In this document: positions 1 through 8,678 of the stretch, piece after piece
How the letters are laid out: every line of letters begins with the position of its first letter
How positions within the stretch are numbered: position 1 is the first letter of the stretch
From: Citromicrobium sp.
Lineage (GTDB): Bacteria; Pseudomonadota; Alphaproteobacteria; Sphingomonadales; Sphingomonadaceae
Direction of reading: 5' to 3'
DNA: 64,000 nucleotides
Assembly (NCBI GenBank): GCA_002729695.1
Contig: PBYQ01000015.1
Span: 1-64,000 of the forward strand
Notes under the pieces: generated by a model
What the model saw: only the letters and a program-made list of their open reading frames with translations
What the model was told of the DNA's origin: nothing
Database searches by the model: none
Program-made: the position numbers and the translations under genes

Positions 1-602
1 AGCACAAGGCGAAGTTCGACGAGACCGTCGAAGTCGCGATGAACCTCGGCGTCGATCCGCGCCACGCCGACCAGATGGTCCGCGGCATGGTCTCGCTGCC
101 CTCGGGCACGGGCAAGGACGTGCGCGTCGCCGTGTTCGCCAAGGGCGACAACGCCGACAAGGCGCTGGCCGCCGGTGCCGACAAGGTCGGTGCCGAAGAC
201 CTGATGGAAGACATGCAGAACGGCAATCTCGATTACGACCGCGTGATCGCGACGCCGGACATGATGGGCGTCGTCGGTCGCCTCGGTAAGGTGCTGGGCC
301 CCAAGGGCCTGATGCCGAACCCGAAGCTGGGCACCGTGACCCCGAACGTGGAACAGGCCGTGAAGGACGCCAAGGGCGGCCAGGTCGAATTCCGCGTGGA
401 AAAGCAGGGCATCATCCACTCCGGCATCGGCAAGCTGTCGTTCAAGGACGAAGACCTGAAGACCAACTTCAAGGCCTTCACCGACGCGATCGTCAAGGCG
501 AAGCCCTCGGGCGCGAAGGGCAAGTACCTGCGCAAGGTCACGCTGACCTCCTCGATGGGTCCGGGCCTCAAGCTCGACCTGGCCGAAGTCGAAGGCGCAT
601 AA
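1..602 (+). CDS. rplA: 50S ribosomal protein L1 (5' truncated)
   Basis: The C-terminal ~199 residues of ribosomal protein L1 are present; the reading frame is open from base 3 and the true start lies before the window. L1 forms the L1 stalk of the 50S subunit, helps release deacylated tRNA at the E site, and in many bacteria represses its own rplK-rplA mRNA. The diagnostic core [20 protein letters not shown] is visible at about 280-340, followed by the conserved GQVEFRVEK and GKLSF segments. The ATG at 39 is internal ([12 protein letters not shown] continues from [10 protein letters not shown]), not a start. A strong hairpin with a T-run follows the TAA stop, so rplA ends its transcription unit. 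Identification is certain. Confidence 0.98.
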   Translation, partial: HKAKFDETVEVAMNLGVDPRHADQMVRGMVSLPSGTGKDVRVAVFAKGDNADKALAAGADKVGAEDLMEDMQNGNLDYDRVIATPDMMGVVGRLGKVLGPKGLMPNPKLGTVTPNVEQAVKDAKGGQVEFRVEKQGIIHSGIGKLSFKDEDLKTNFKAFTDAIVKAKPSGAKGKYLRKVTLTSSMGPGLKLDLAEVEGA

Positions 603-630
603 GCCTTTCACTTCACGCGAAATTTCAAGG

Positions 631-660
631 GGCCGGGGCGGAAACGCTCCGGCCTTTTTT
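631..660 (+). terminator. Rho-independent terminator after rplA
   Basis: A 10-bp GC-rich stem (GGCCGGGGCG pairing with CGCTCCGGCC, with one G-U pair) closes a GAAA tetraloop and is followed by six T residues. It sits 28 bases after the rplA stop. The T-run also overlaps the end of the convergent GNAT gene. Confidence 0.93.
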
Positions 661-1573
661 ATGCGCGCAACAACCTGCGCGCCGAAGCAAGCGAGCCGCT
701 CTGCTGGGTGAACGACTTAGCCAGAGCCACGCCCGCATCGAACCCGCGCCTAGCGCCGAGCAGCGCCCGGTTCGCCGGCGTGCGGCGCAGCAGCAGGAAG
801 GAACAGCACGCGACGCTGTGGGTGCCGAACAGCGCCTTGTGCGCGCCCTCGCCCTCGGTGAAATCGAAATAGCGGAAGCGTTCCTCGCCAAACAGCAACC
901 GCAGCGCCTCCATCTGGAGCACGGTGCCGGGCGAGAGTGCGGCGTGCGCAGGATCGTAGCCGAGATGCGCATAAACCAGCGTCCGACCCTCTACCGGCAG
1001 GGCGAGGTACGCCACGGGCTCTGCGCCAAGGAACAGCAGGAAGCAGCGCAGCGTGCCCGCCTCGGCCCGTGCCAGCATTGCGTCTCGGGCGGTGTCGCTA
1101 TCGGGCAAGCCTGCATCGAGCAGCCGCGACTGGTAGGTGTTGGCGGAAAGCGGCAGCGCGAGGTCGAGGAAGCGCTCCACCTCGTCGCGGGTGCGGTACG
1201 TCCGCACGTCCAGTGCCCCTCCGCCAGCGGCTGCGAACTTCTTCGTCTTGCGGCGCAGGGTGCTGCGCGTCTTGCCGGAAAAGCGCGCGAGGTAATCCTC
1301 GAAGCTTGCGTCCATCGCGATGTAGTGTCGGCGATAATCCTCGCGAGCGCCAGCGACATGGCCGGACAGTCCGGCTGCAATCTCGTTGGCCAACGAAAGC
1401 GGGGCCGAAAGGATGCGAACGCCGTCTGCTGCGGGGGACGGCGCTGCGCTTGCGGGCAGGGTCTCGGAAAGCGCATCCTCGAGCGTGAAGGCCATCGTCG
1501 CCACATCGCGCTCGACCGCGAAGAGTCGACGCGCGCCGATCGTGAATGCAACCTGCGTCGGCTCGACGGCCAT
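659..1573 (-). CDS. GNAT family N-acetyltransferase (CelD/BcsL-like)
   Basis: A 304-residue protein of the GNAT_6 (CelD/BcsL) type, often found in exopolysaccharide and lipid A-modification loci. The C-terminal half carries the acyl-CoA binding fold, with the segments TRSTLRRKTKKF, YLALPVEGRTLVYAHLGYD and FDFTEGEGAHKALFG typical of this family. The open frame extends further upstream, but I place the start at ATG 1573 (MAVEPTQV) because it overlaps the stop of the upstream deacetylase gene by one base (TGATG), which implies translational coupling. The pairing with a NodB-like deacetylase suggests the two act on the same glycan or glycolipid. The acyl acceptor is unknown. Confidence 0.8.
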   Translation of the reverse strand: MAVEPTQVAFTIGARRLFAVERDVATMAFTLEDALSETLPASAAPSPAADGVRILSAPLSLANEIAAGLSGHVAGAREDYRRHYIAMDASFEDYLARFSGKTRSTLRRKTKKFAAAGGGALDVRTYRTRDEVERFLDLALPLSANTYQSRLLDAGLPDSDTARDAMLARAEAGTLRCFLLFLGAEPVAYLALPVEGRTLVYAHLGYDPAHAALSPGTVLQMEALRLLFGEERFRYFDFTEGEGAHKALFGTHSVACCSFLLLRRTPANRALLGARRGFDAGVALAKSFTQQSGSLASARRLLRA

Positions 1574-2550
1574 CAGATCGCACCGTAGAGCGAATTGGAG
1601 ACTGCCTGTTCGGCGTAGCGCATGCCCACCGTCAGCGTGTTCGCTGCCACCGGGCGGGGCATCTCGGATCGACGGAAGATCCTGACCGGCGGAGTATTCG
1701 TATAGTCGCTCGTCCAAATACCCGGGGTCTTCTCGAGCAGCCTGCACAATCCCTCGAACCGGTTGCGGACCAGCTTGTTCACGGCAAGGCTACGGCGGTT
1801 GACCAGCTCGAAGCTGTGGCTGACCAATGTGAAGCTCGTCATGCGGCCGTCGCGCGCGTGCAGCAGCCCGGCCCGCATTTCCTTGAGCGAGAGCGCGGTG
1901 ACCTGCGCATGGCGCAATCGCCCGCCGATATCGCCGACGCACGATACGGGCACCTCGATCATCCCTTCATACAGCAGCGGCTGGGTATCGGTCTCGCTCA
2001 GCTCGAGGTCGCAATGACCATCGGGGATACCGGGCGTATGGCTGCTGTCGTAGTTGAGCCCGAGTTCGCGAAGCGCGCGTAGCGTATCGCGGTTCGCACC
2101 GTAGTTGCCCGCGCGGAAGGCGACCGGATCGGGCGCCCCTGCCGCGACCAGCGTGTCGCGGCACCATTCCAGGATCCGGCATTGATCCTCGAACCTGAAA
2201 TCCTTGATATTGCCCCCGCTGAGCCCTTTGAGCGGGCCGTCCGGCAGCGCCAGATCGAGCCATTCGGTGTGGCAGTGGAGCTGGATATCCTGCCCTGCCT
2301 GGAGGATTGGTGCGACGATGTCTTCAATCGCGGCGACACCCCACAGCAGTGCGGGCATTGGATCGACGAAGAACACCCCGCGTTGGCCGTATCGCTCCAG
2401 CAGGTCGAGCTTGTGCGTGATCCCCGCCGGCCCGTCGGGCGTGATGCAGGCGATCGACCGCATGAAGTTCTCTGCCCGGTCCACCCGGCACGGCCCGTTC
2501 GCCAGCGCGGCCGAATACTCGGTATCGATGGTGAGATAGACGCTCGTCAT
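1573..2550 (-). CDS. polysaccharide deacetylase-like protein (NodB homology fold)
   Basis: A 325-residue member of the NodB/polysaccharide deacetylase superfamily. Metal-binding and catalytic motifs are recognisable: D9-T-E11 near the N-terminus (motif 1), the His pair in LHCHTEW (H92, H94; motif 2) and FRAGNYG around residues 145-151 (motif 3). There is no signal peptide, so a cytoplasmic substrate is likely. The family removes N- or O-acetyl groups from sugars. It starts with ATG and is followed directly by the acetyltransferase gene with a one-base overlap, so the pair probably modifies one surface glycan. The upstream gap to the CinA-like gene is 60 bases and holds no obvious terminator. 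Confidence 0.8.
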   Translation of the reverse strand: MTSVYLTIDTEYSAALANGPCRVDRAENFMRSIACITPDGPAGITHKLDLLERYGQRGVFFVDPMPALLWGVAAIEDIVAPILQAGQDIQLHCHTEWLDLALPDGPLKGLSGGNIKDFRFEDQCRILEWCRDTLVAAGAPDPVAFRAGNYGANRDTLRALRELGLNYDSSHTPGIPDGHCDLELSETDTQPLLYEGMIEVPVSCVGDIGGRLRHAQVTALSLKEMRAGLLHARDGRMTSFTLVSHSFELVNRRSLAVNKLVRNRFEGLCRLLEKTPGIWTSDYTNTPPVRIFRRSEMPRPVAANTLTVGMRYAEQAVSNSLYGAI

Positions 2551-2610
2551 GACGAACGTGGCTTAACTGCAACGGGTTAAAACCGCGTTCCGATCCGCGC
2601 GGGGGGCTGC

Positions 2611-3369
2611 TCAGATGCCCCCTGCCACTGGCTGATAACCGGCTTCGGTCAGCGCATCGCACAGCGCCTTCGTGCAGGCCGCCAGCGCATCTGCGTCGGT
2701 AGAGCGGACCACGAAATTCGCGCCGACCTTGCCTTCGCGAAAGAAGGGATAGCTGCCGATCTGGCAATGGTCGTGCTGCTTCACGACCTCGCGCAACAGC
2801 CCCGCAACCTCGCTTTCCGCCGTCCAGCAGCCGATCGTCTCGGCCATGAGCGGGGCGCCGCCCTCCAGCGTACCGGTCAGGGCATCGAGCATCCCTGCGG
2901 TGATATGCGGGACGCCCGCCATCAGGTGGATATTGCCGATCTTGATCCCCGGTGCACCCGACATGCGGTTTGGGATCAGCTCTGCGCCTTCGGGCACCCG
3001 CGCCATGCGCAGCCGGTCTTCGGTCAGGCCCCCGGGCTTGTCGGCGTAATAGCGTTCCAGCGTGGCGCGCGCTTCGGGATGGACAACCACGCCCAGCCCC
3101 AGCGCGGCGGCCACCGCATCGACCGTGATGTCGTCATGCGTCGGGCCGATCCCGCCGGTGGTGAACAGGTAGTCGTTGCGCGCGCGAAGTGCGTTGACCG
3201 CCTCGACGATGCGCTCCTCGACATCGGGAACGACGCGCACCTCGTCCAGCCGGATACCCTGCACCTGCAGCCATTCGGCCACCTGTGCGATGTTCTTGTC
3301 ATGCGTGCGGCCCGACAAGATCTCGTCGCCGATAACGACGAGCCCGGCAGTCCAGATACGTTCGCTCAT
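2611..3369 (-). CDS. competence/damage-inducible CinA N-terminal (MoCF) domain protein
   Basis: A 252-residue single-domain protein of the MoaB/Mog-like CinA_MoCF family. Signature segments are GDEILSGRTHDKN (14-26) and the pterin-binding loop TGGIGPTHDD (71-80). Full-length CinA (about 400 residues) carries a C-terminal NMN deamidase (PncC) domain that is absent here, so this is the short stand-alone form usually annotated competence/damage-inducible protein A or molybdopterin-binding protein. Related full-length proteins hydrolyse ADP-ribose or recycle NMN; activity of the short form is not established. Six bases separate it from the stop of the monooxygenase upstream, so the two are probably cotranscribed. 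Confidence 0.85.
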   Translation of the reverse strand: MSERIWTAGLVVIGDEILSGRTHDKNIAQVAEWLQVQGIRLDEVRVVPDVEERIVEAVNALRARNDYLFTTGGIGPTHDDITVDAVAAALGLGVVVHPEARATLERYYADKPGGLTEDRLRMARVPEGAELIPNRMSGAPGIKIGNIHLMAGVPHITAGMLDALTGTLEGGAPLMAETIGCWTAESEVAGLLREVVKQHDHCQIGSYPFFREGKVGANFVVRSTDADALAACTKALCDALTEAGYQPVAGGI

Positions 3370-3375
3370 AGGCCT

Positions 3376-4899
3376 CTAGATCGTGCTTTGCGTGGAGCCG
3401 GTCCGCGCGGGCGCGGCGTCGTCTGCGGGGGCATGCGGCAGCGCCTTGAAATGGAGGATGCCGTCGTCGATCGGGTCGCTCTTCATCTGCTTGCGATCGA
3501 CCCGGTAATCCTGGTTGAGCCGCCAGGGGAAGCCCACTGCATTCTTCGGCATGATCGCCTTGGAACGCTGGATATATCCGGATGAGAAATCGAAGATGTC
3601 GTCTTCCTCCAGCGCGGCGGCCTCTGCCTCGGTGAGTGCGGGCACTGCGATATCCGCGCCTTTTTCGTCCATCATGTTCAGCACATCGCACACGTAGGCG
3701 GCGTTGAGGTCGGCGCGCAAGGTCCAGCTGGCGTTGAGATAGCCGAACACCACCGCAAGGTTGGGCAGGTTCGAGAACATGCAGCCCTTGTAGTAGAACC
3801 GCTGCGCGAAATCGACCGGCGTGCCGTCGACCGAAACCGCAATCTTGCCCGCGATGGCCAGCTTGAGCCCGGTCGCGGTGACGATGATGTCGGCGGGGAT
3901 TTCGCGCCCGTCCTCCAGCTCGACCTTGTCCTTGCCGAAACGAGCGATGCGGCCCGTGACCACCTCTGCCTTGCCATCCTTGATCGCTTCGAAAAGGTCG
4001 GCGTCGGGCACCAGGCACAGCCTTTGATCCCACGGGTCGTAGGGCGGGGTGAAGGCGGTCGCGTCGTATTTGTCGCCGAGGTGCCCCTGCATCTTCTTGG
4101 TCAGGAATTCCTTGACCTTCTCCGGCTTGCTCTGCGCGCGCTTAAAGCCGATGTCCTGCATCACCACGTTCTTCCACCGGGTGATCTTGTACGCCGTCTC
4201 TTCGGGCAGGACCTTGCGCAGGAAGTTGGCCATGCCGTCGCGCGCAGGGCGACTGAACATCCAGGTCGGCGTGCGCTGGAGCATGGTCACCTTCGCCGCG
4301 CGCTTCGCCATCGAAGGTACGATGGTGACGGCGGTGGCGCCCGACCCGATCACGACCACGTTTTTGCCCTCGTAAGAGAGGTCTTCGGGCCAGAATTGCG
4401 GATGGACCACATCGCCTGCGAACTCGCCGAGTTCGAAGCCGGGATCGTAGGGTTCGTCGTAGTCGTAATAGCCCGATCCCAGGTACAGCCAGTTGGCGGT
4501 CAGCCGCTTGCGCTCCCCTTCCGGCGTGACGACACCGACCACCCATCGTGCCCTCTCGCTGTCGAAATCCGCGGTTTCGACCCGCATTCTGAAGCGGATG
4601 TTTTCACGGATGCCGCGCTCGTCGACGATGCGGTTGAGATATTCGAGGATGGCGGACCCATCGGCGATACTCTTCTCGTGTTTCCACGGTTCGAAGATGA
4701 AACCGAGCGTGTGCATGTCGCTATCGGAACGCACGCCGGGATAGCGGAACAGATCCCACGTCCCGCCCAGGTTCTCCCGCCGCTCGATAATGGCGTAGCT
4801 TTTGCCGCGGCAATGCTCTTCGAGGTGGGCGGCCATCCCGATGCCGGAAATGCCCGCGCCGACGATCAGCACATCGAAATCGCTGTTGTTCGTATCCAT
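3376..4899 (-). CDS. flavin-containing monooxygenase, Baeyer-Villiger type
   Basis: A 507-residue NADPH- and FAD-dependent monooxygenase. The N-terminal Rossmann motif GAGISG (14-19) binds FAD, GSGATA (185-190) binds NADPH, and between them lies FAGDVVHPQFWP (160-171), which fits the Baeyer-Villiger fingerprint FxGxxxHxxxW. Such enzymes insert oxygen into ketones to give esters or lactones; the substrate cannot be read from sequence. I chose ATG 4899; an in-frame GTG sits just before it at 4902. The gene is divergent from a TonB-dependent receptor, and the 115-base gap between them carries a perfect 5+4+5 palindrome at 4980-4993, so uptake and oxidation of one substrate is an inference worth considering. 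Confidence 0.88.
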   Translation of the reverse strand: MDTNNSDFDVLIVGAGISGIGMAAHLEEHCRGKSYAIIERRENLGGTWDLFRYPGVRSDSDMHTLGFIFEPWKHEKSIADGSAILEYLNRIVDERGIRENIRFRMRVETADFDSERARWVVGVVTPEGERKRLTANWLYLGSGYYDYDEPYDPGFELGEFAGDVVHPQFWPEDLSYEGKNVVVIGSGATAVTIVPSMAKRAAKVTMLQRTPTWMFSRPARDGMANFLRKVLPEETAYKITRWKNVVMQDIGFKRAQSKPEKVKEFLTKKMQGHLGDKYDATAFTPPYDPWDQRLCLVPDADLFEAIKDGKAEVVTGRIARFGKDKVELEDGREIPADIIVTATGLKLAIAGKIAVSVDGTPVDFAQRFYYKGCMFSNLPNLAVVFGYLNASWTLRADLNAAYVCDVLNMMDEKGADIAVPALTEAEAAALEEDDIFDFSSGYIQRSKAIMPKNAVGFPWRLNQDYRVDRKQMKSDPIDDGILHFKALPHAPADDAAPARTGSTQSTI

Positions 4900-4979
4900 C
4901 ACAAACTGTCCAATCCCCGGCCCAACTTACGTTCTGTTTCGCAACCTATCCTATTGCCGCTCGCTTGACGAGAGGGTGC

Positions 4980-4993
4980 TGACGCGAACGTCA
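4980..4993. promoter_or_regulatory. perfect palindrome in the monooxygenase/TonB-receptor divergent gap
   Basis: TGACG-CGAA-CGTCA is a perfect inverted repeat 21 bases before the receptor ATG. A third TGACG lies at 4965-4969, so the motif occurs twice as a direct repeat and once inverted. It could be a regulator operator; no regulator gene lies beside it. Confidence 0.35.
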
Positions 4994-5014
4994 ATCGCAG
5001 CTAGGGCGGCGCAC

Positions 5015-7036
5015 ATGCCCCGCGCCTCTCACCTCATCGTTACCATAGTGTCGCTCGGTTCGGCAGTCCCGTCGGTGGCCCAGGATGGGGAGGTGGAGCG
5101 TGGTGGCACGGTCATTGTGGTCGCCGGGCGGGGCCTGCCCGATACGCCGGCGAGTCCGGCCTACGGCACGGTCGTGATCGAGCGCGAAACGTTGCAGACC
5201 GTCCCTTCGGGCCGCGTCGAGGAAGCGCTGGGGAGCGTCGCGGGCTTCCAGGAGTTTCGGCGGTCGGACAGTCGCTCCTCCAATCCGACTGCACAGGGCG
5301 TGACGCTTCGAGCGCTAGGCGGCAACGCCACGAGCCGCGCACTGGTAACGCTCGACGGTGTGCCGGTGGCCGATCCGTTCTTCGGCTATGTGCCGTTCGC
5401 GGCGCTGCTGCCCGAGCAGATCGGGCGGATCGCAGTGACGCGCGGCGGCGGATCGGGTCCGTTCGGCGCCGGTGCGCTTGCGGGGACCATCGGGATCGAA
5501 AGCGAGGCACCCGAGCGGAAGGTGCCGCTGGCCGCAAGCGCGCTGGTGAACGATCGCGGCGGCACGGAGGCGATGGGTTCGTTTTCGCAAGCACTCGGCA
5601 ATGGCTACGCCACCGGAGCGATCCGCTGGGATCGCGGCCCTGGCTTCTACACCACGCCCGAAGACCAGCGCGTCGCGGCGAGCGCCCCGGCGAAGTTCGA
5701 CAGCGTTGCGGGCCAGCTGCGCGCGGTGGTGCCGCTGGCGAGCGATCTCGAACTGCAGGCGCGAGTGGCGGCTTTCGACGACGCCCGCACGCTGCGGTTT
5801 GCCGGAGCGAACAGCTCGGCGAGCGGGCAGGACGCGAGCGTGCGGATCGTTGGCCGGGGGCGCTGGCAGGTCGATGCGCTGGGCTATGTGCAGGCACGCA
5901 ATTTCTCCAACCTCGTCGTCAGCTCGACCCGCTTCGTGCCCGTGCTCGACCAGCGTAACACGCCCTCGACCGGGCTCGGCGGCAAGATCGAGGTGCGCCC
6001 GCCGGTGGGCGATGCGCACACGCTGCGGCTCGGGATCGACTATCGAAGGGCGAGCGGCGAGTTGCAGGAAAACCCGATCAGCGCCTTCACCGGGCAGGTC
6101 ACTGCGCGGCGGCGTGCGGGCGGGGTGACCAGCGATCTCGGGTTGTTCGTAGAGGACGACTGGGAAGTAGGACAGCTGGTCCTGACCGGCGGGCTGCGCG
6201 CCGATCGGACGGTGATCGCCGACGGCTTCTACCGCGAGACCACGCCGGGCGGCGCGGTGACCATCGACAATCGCTTTGCCGACCGCAGCGACTGGACGCT
6301 GACCTGGCGCGGCGGCGCGCTGCTGCGCGCCACGCCTTCGCTCGACCTGCGGGTGGCGGCCTATAGCGGGCTGCGGCTGCCCACACTCAACGAGCTCTAC
6401 CGCCCCTTCGTGGTCTTCCCTGTTGTGACGCAGGCCAATGCCGACCTCGCCAACGAGGAGCTGCGCGGGGTCGAGGCGGGGCTCGACTGGCGACCGATCG
6501 AAGGATTGGCATTGTCGCTGACCGCCTTCGACAACCGGCTGGAGAACGCGATTGCCAATGTCACTCTCGGCCCGAACCTGCGCCAGCGGCGCAACCTGCC
6601 CGCCAGCGAGACGCGCGGAGTAGAGGCCGGGCTGCGGGTGCAACGTGGCCCGATCCGCTTCGACAGCAGCCTCTCCTTCTCCGATCCCCGCATCGTCGGC
6701 GAGGGGGCCTCGCTGGCACTCGACGGCAATCGCCCGCCGCAAAGCCCGCGCTGGATGGCGGCGGCGAGCATCGGGTACGCACCTGCCGACGGCACCATCA
6801 TCTCCCTCAGCCTGCGCCATGTCGGCGCGCAGTTCGAGGACGACCTTGAGACCGATGTGCTGCCTGCGTTCACCACGCTGGGGGCATACGCGCAGGTGCC
6901 GCTGGTAGGACAGCTCGATCTCGTCTTGCGGGCGGAGAACCTGTTCGATGAGACCATCGTCACGCGCAACGACGGCGGCGATCTGGACCTCGGCGCGCCG
7001 CGTACGCTGTGGGTTGGCGTGCGCTACGGCTTTTAG
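5015..7036 (+). CDS. TonB-dependent outer-membrane receptor
   Basis: A 673-residue TonB-dependent receptor. Starting at ATG 5015 gives a Sec signal peptide with a predicted cleavage after about residue 23 (PSVAQ-D); the open frame extends upstream but only through the divergent promoter region. The plug domain follows (TVVIERETLQTVPSGRVEEALG, then GGNATSRALVTLDGVPVADPF and RGGGSGPFGAGALAGTIGIES), and the rest is a 22-strand barrel ending in the typical C-terminal aromatic residue (WVGVRYGF). Its modest size suits a siderophore/cobalamin-type or small-molecule receptor. No cobalamin riboswitch is visible upstream. It is divergent from the Baeyer-Villiger monooxygenase and overlaps the convergent DUF421 gene by four bases. 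Confidence 0.92.
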   Translation: MPRASHLIVTIVSLGSAVPSVAQDGEVERGGTVIVVAGRGLPDTPASPAYGTVVIERETLQTVPSGRVEEALGSVAGFQEFRRSDSRSSNPTAQGVTLRALGGNATSRALVTLDGVPVADPFFGYVPFAALLPEQIGRIAVTRGGGSGPFGAGALAGTIGIESEAPERKVPLAASALVNDRGGTEAMGSFSQALGNGYATGAIRWDRGPGFYTTPEDQRVAASAPAKFDSVAGQLRAVVPLASDLELQARVAAFDDARTLRFAGANSSASGQDASVRIVGRGRWQVDALGYVQARNFSNLVVSSTRFVPVLDQRNTPSTGLGGKIEVRPPVGDAHTLRLGIDYRRASGELQENPISAFTGQVTARRRAGGVTSDLGLFVEDDWEVGQLVLTGGLRADRTVIADGFYRETTPGGAVTIDNRFADRSDWTLTWRGGALLRATPSLDLRVAAYSGLRLPTLNELYRPFVVFPVVTQANADLANEELRGVEAGLDWRPIEGLALSLTAFDNRLENAIANVTLGPNLRQRRNLPASETRGVEAGLRVQRGPIRFDSSLSFSDPRIVGEGASLALDGNRPPQSPRWMAAASIGYAPADGTIISLSLRHVGAQFEDDLETDVLPAFTTLGAYAQVPLVGQLDLVLRAENLFDETIVTRNDGGDLDLGAPRTLWVGVRYGF

Positions 7037-7566
7037 TCTGTCGCAGGCTCGCGCAGGTCGCGCACACCTTCGAGGATCGTAGGGTCGAGGCTCTTGCCGT
7101 GCATTACCGAGATGTCGCCGGTGGTCTCGAGGACCACCGCGCGCACCTCGTCGAAATGCATCGTGTTCGATTCGCGCAGCTTCGCGATGATATCCGACCG
7201 GGCGACGCGGGTCTCGTCCATCGCCTTCTCGCAGAACCGGCCGTCTATCATGAGCAGCACCGGTTCGTTCTGGATCGTCTTCTCGAATGCGTCGGATGTC
7301 TTGCGGATTTTCGCGAGGATCAGTTGCACCGCAAACAGCGCGAACATGACGATCGCGGCCTGCACGAAACCCTGCCAGTCGGCTGCGCGGCCCATCCCGG
7401 CCAGCACGGTGCCGCTGGCGACGGTAATGACGAAGTCGAAATTCGTCATCTTGGAAAAGCTGCGCAGCCCGACGATCCGCGTCAGCGCGATGACGTAAAC
7501 GATCCCGATAGCGGTCAGGATCGTCCCGCGTGCGATCAGGTCGTAGGTGGTGTCTTCGAAGAACAT
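7033..7566 (-). CDS. DUF421 (YetF-like) membrane protein
   Basis: A 177-residue inner-membrane protein of the YetF/YrbG-like DUF421 family. Three N-terminal hydrophobic helices (about 12-32, 42-58, 66-84) are followed by a soluble DUF421 domain with the conserved stretches NEPVLLMIDGRF and ESNTMHFDEVRAVVLETTGDISV. The frame continues six bases upstream to a TTG, but ATG 7566 has an AGGA ribosome-binding site six bases away and is preferred. The function of the family is poorly understood. Its last four bases overlap the end of the convergent TonB receptor gene. Confidence 0.88.
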   Translation of the reverse strand: MFFEDTTYDLIARGTILTAIGIVYVIALTRIVGLRSFSKMTNFDFVITVASGTVLAGMGRAADWQGFVQAAIVMFALFAVQLILAKIRKTSDAFEKTIQNEPVLLMIDGRFCEKAMDETRVARSDIIAKLRESNTMHFDEVRAVVLETTGDISVMHGKSLDPTILEGVRDLREPATD

Positions 7567-7592
7567 CGCCAATCCTTATCCAGCCTAACTCG

Positions 7593-7658
7593 CCGTTCGC
7601 CCTGAGCCCGTCGAAGGGCGTGGGCGCATACGTACTTCGACAGGCTCAGCACGAACGG
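7593..7658. repeat. palindromic intergenic repeat, family A, copy 1
   Basis: Two 24-base arms (7593-7616 and 7635-7658) form an imperfect inverted repeat around CCGTTCG...CTGAGCC..GTCGAAG. The same element recurs at 41640-41733. It lies between two genes on the minus strand and can fold as a long hairpin in RNA. Confidence 0.9.
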
Positions 7659-7667
7659 GTGTGGGCT

Positions 7668-8678
7668 TTAGGCTTCGACGACCTTCTGCTCGATCGCGCC
7701 GAAGATCGAATGGCCCTTCTCGTCTTCCATCCAGATTTTCACCGTGTCGCCCGGGTGCATGAAACGCGTCTTGGCTTCGCCGCTGGCGATCGTTTCGATC
7801 ATGCGGATCTCGGCGATGCAGGAATAGCCCTTGCCGCCTTCGCTGACCGGCTTGCCGGGGTCGCCATCGGGGCCCTGATTGGAGATCGTGCCCGATCCGA
7901 TGATGCAGCCCGCGCCCAGATTGCGCGTCTTGGCCGCGTGGGCGACCAGATCGGCGAGGCTGAAGGTTGCATCTTGGCCCACATCGGCGCGGCCGAATGC
8001 CTCGCCATTGTAGTCGACCATCAGCGGGCGCTGGATCACGCTGTCCTTCCACGCATCGCCCAGCTCGTCGGGCGTTACGCATACCGGGCTGAAGGCGGTT
8101 GCGGGCTTGGACTGGAAGAAGCCGAAGCCCTTGGCGAGTTCGCCCGGAATCAGACCGCGCAAGGACACGTCGTTGACCAGCATCAGCAGCTTGATGTGGT
8201 CCGCCGCTTCGTCCGACGACACGCCCATCGGCACATCGTCGGTGATGCAAGCGATCTCGCCTTCCATGTCGCAGCCCCAGCTGGTGTCCTTGAGCGGGAT
8301 GTCGGCACGCGGGGGCAGGAAGTCGTCGCTGCCGCCCTGATACATCAGCGGATCGTGGTAGAAGCTCTCGGGCACTTCGGCGCCGCGCGCCTTTCGCACC
8401 AGTTCGACGTGATTGATGTAGGCGCTGCCATCGGCCCACTGGTACGCACGCGGCAGCGGCGAATGCGCCTCGCGCTCGTGGAAGCGTTCGCACGGCACGG
8501 CTTCGTTGTTCACATCGCGGTAGAGCGCGTCGAGTTTGGGCGCGATATTGGCCCAGTCGTCGAGCGCGTCCTGCATCGTCGCGGCGATGTTGTCCGCCGC
8601 GCAGTAGCGGGTGATGTCCTTCGAGACGACCACCAGCTTGCCGTCGCGCGTTCCGTCATTGAGCGTGGCGAGTTTCAT
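7668..8678 (-). CDS. fumarylacetoacetate hydrolase family protein
   Basis: A 336-residue member of the FAH superfamily, which hydrolyses C-C bonds of diketo acids using a divalent metal. The C-terminal core shows the family landmarks: a metal-binding acidic segment CDMEGEIACI, LMLVNDVSLRGLIP, KPATAFSPVCVTPDELG, and GSGTISNQGPDGD. It overlaps the stop codon of the upstream maleylacetoacetate isomerase gene by four bases (ATGA). The pairing points to the last two steps of tyrosine/homogentisate breakdown: isomerisation to fumarylacetoacetate, then hydrolysis to fumarate and acetoacetate. It is shorter than the classical ~420-residue fumarylacetoacetase, so substrate assignment rests on context. 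Confidence 0.85.
   Translation of the reverse strand: MKLATLNDGTRDGKLVVVSKDITRYCAADNIAATMQDALDDWANIAPKLDALYRDVNNEAVPCERFHEREAHSPLPRAYQWADGSAYINHVELVRKARGAEVPESFYHDPLMYQGGSDDFLPPRADIPLKDTSWGCDMEGEIACITDDVPMGVSSDEAADHIKLLMLVNDVSLRGLIPGELAKGFGFFQSKPATAFSPVCVTPDELGDAWKDSVIQRPLMVDYNGEAFGRADVGQDATFSLADLVAHAAKTRNLGAGCIIGSGTISNQGPDGDPGKPVSEGGKGYSCIAEIRMIETIASGEAKTRFMHPGDTVKIWMEDEKGHSIFGAIEQKVVEA

Noticed and set aside
4903..5014. Possible cobalamin riboswitch upstream of the TonB receptor
   Set aside because: The gap is about 110 bases and lacks the B12-box and long structured leader.
5315..6820. 501-codon minus-strand frame under the first TonB receptor
   Set aside because: Shadow of the receptor gene; no start signal or family features.
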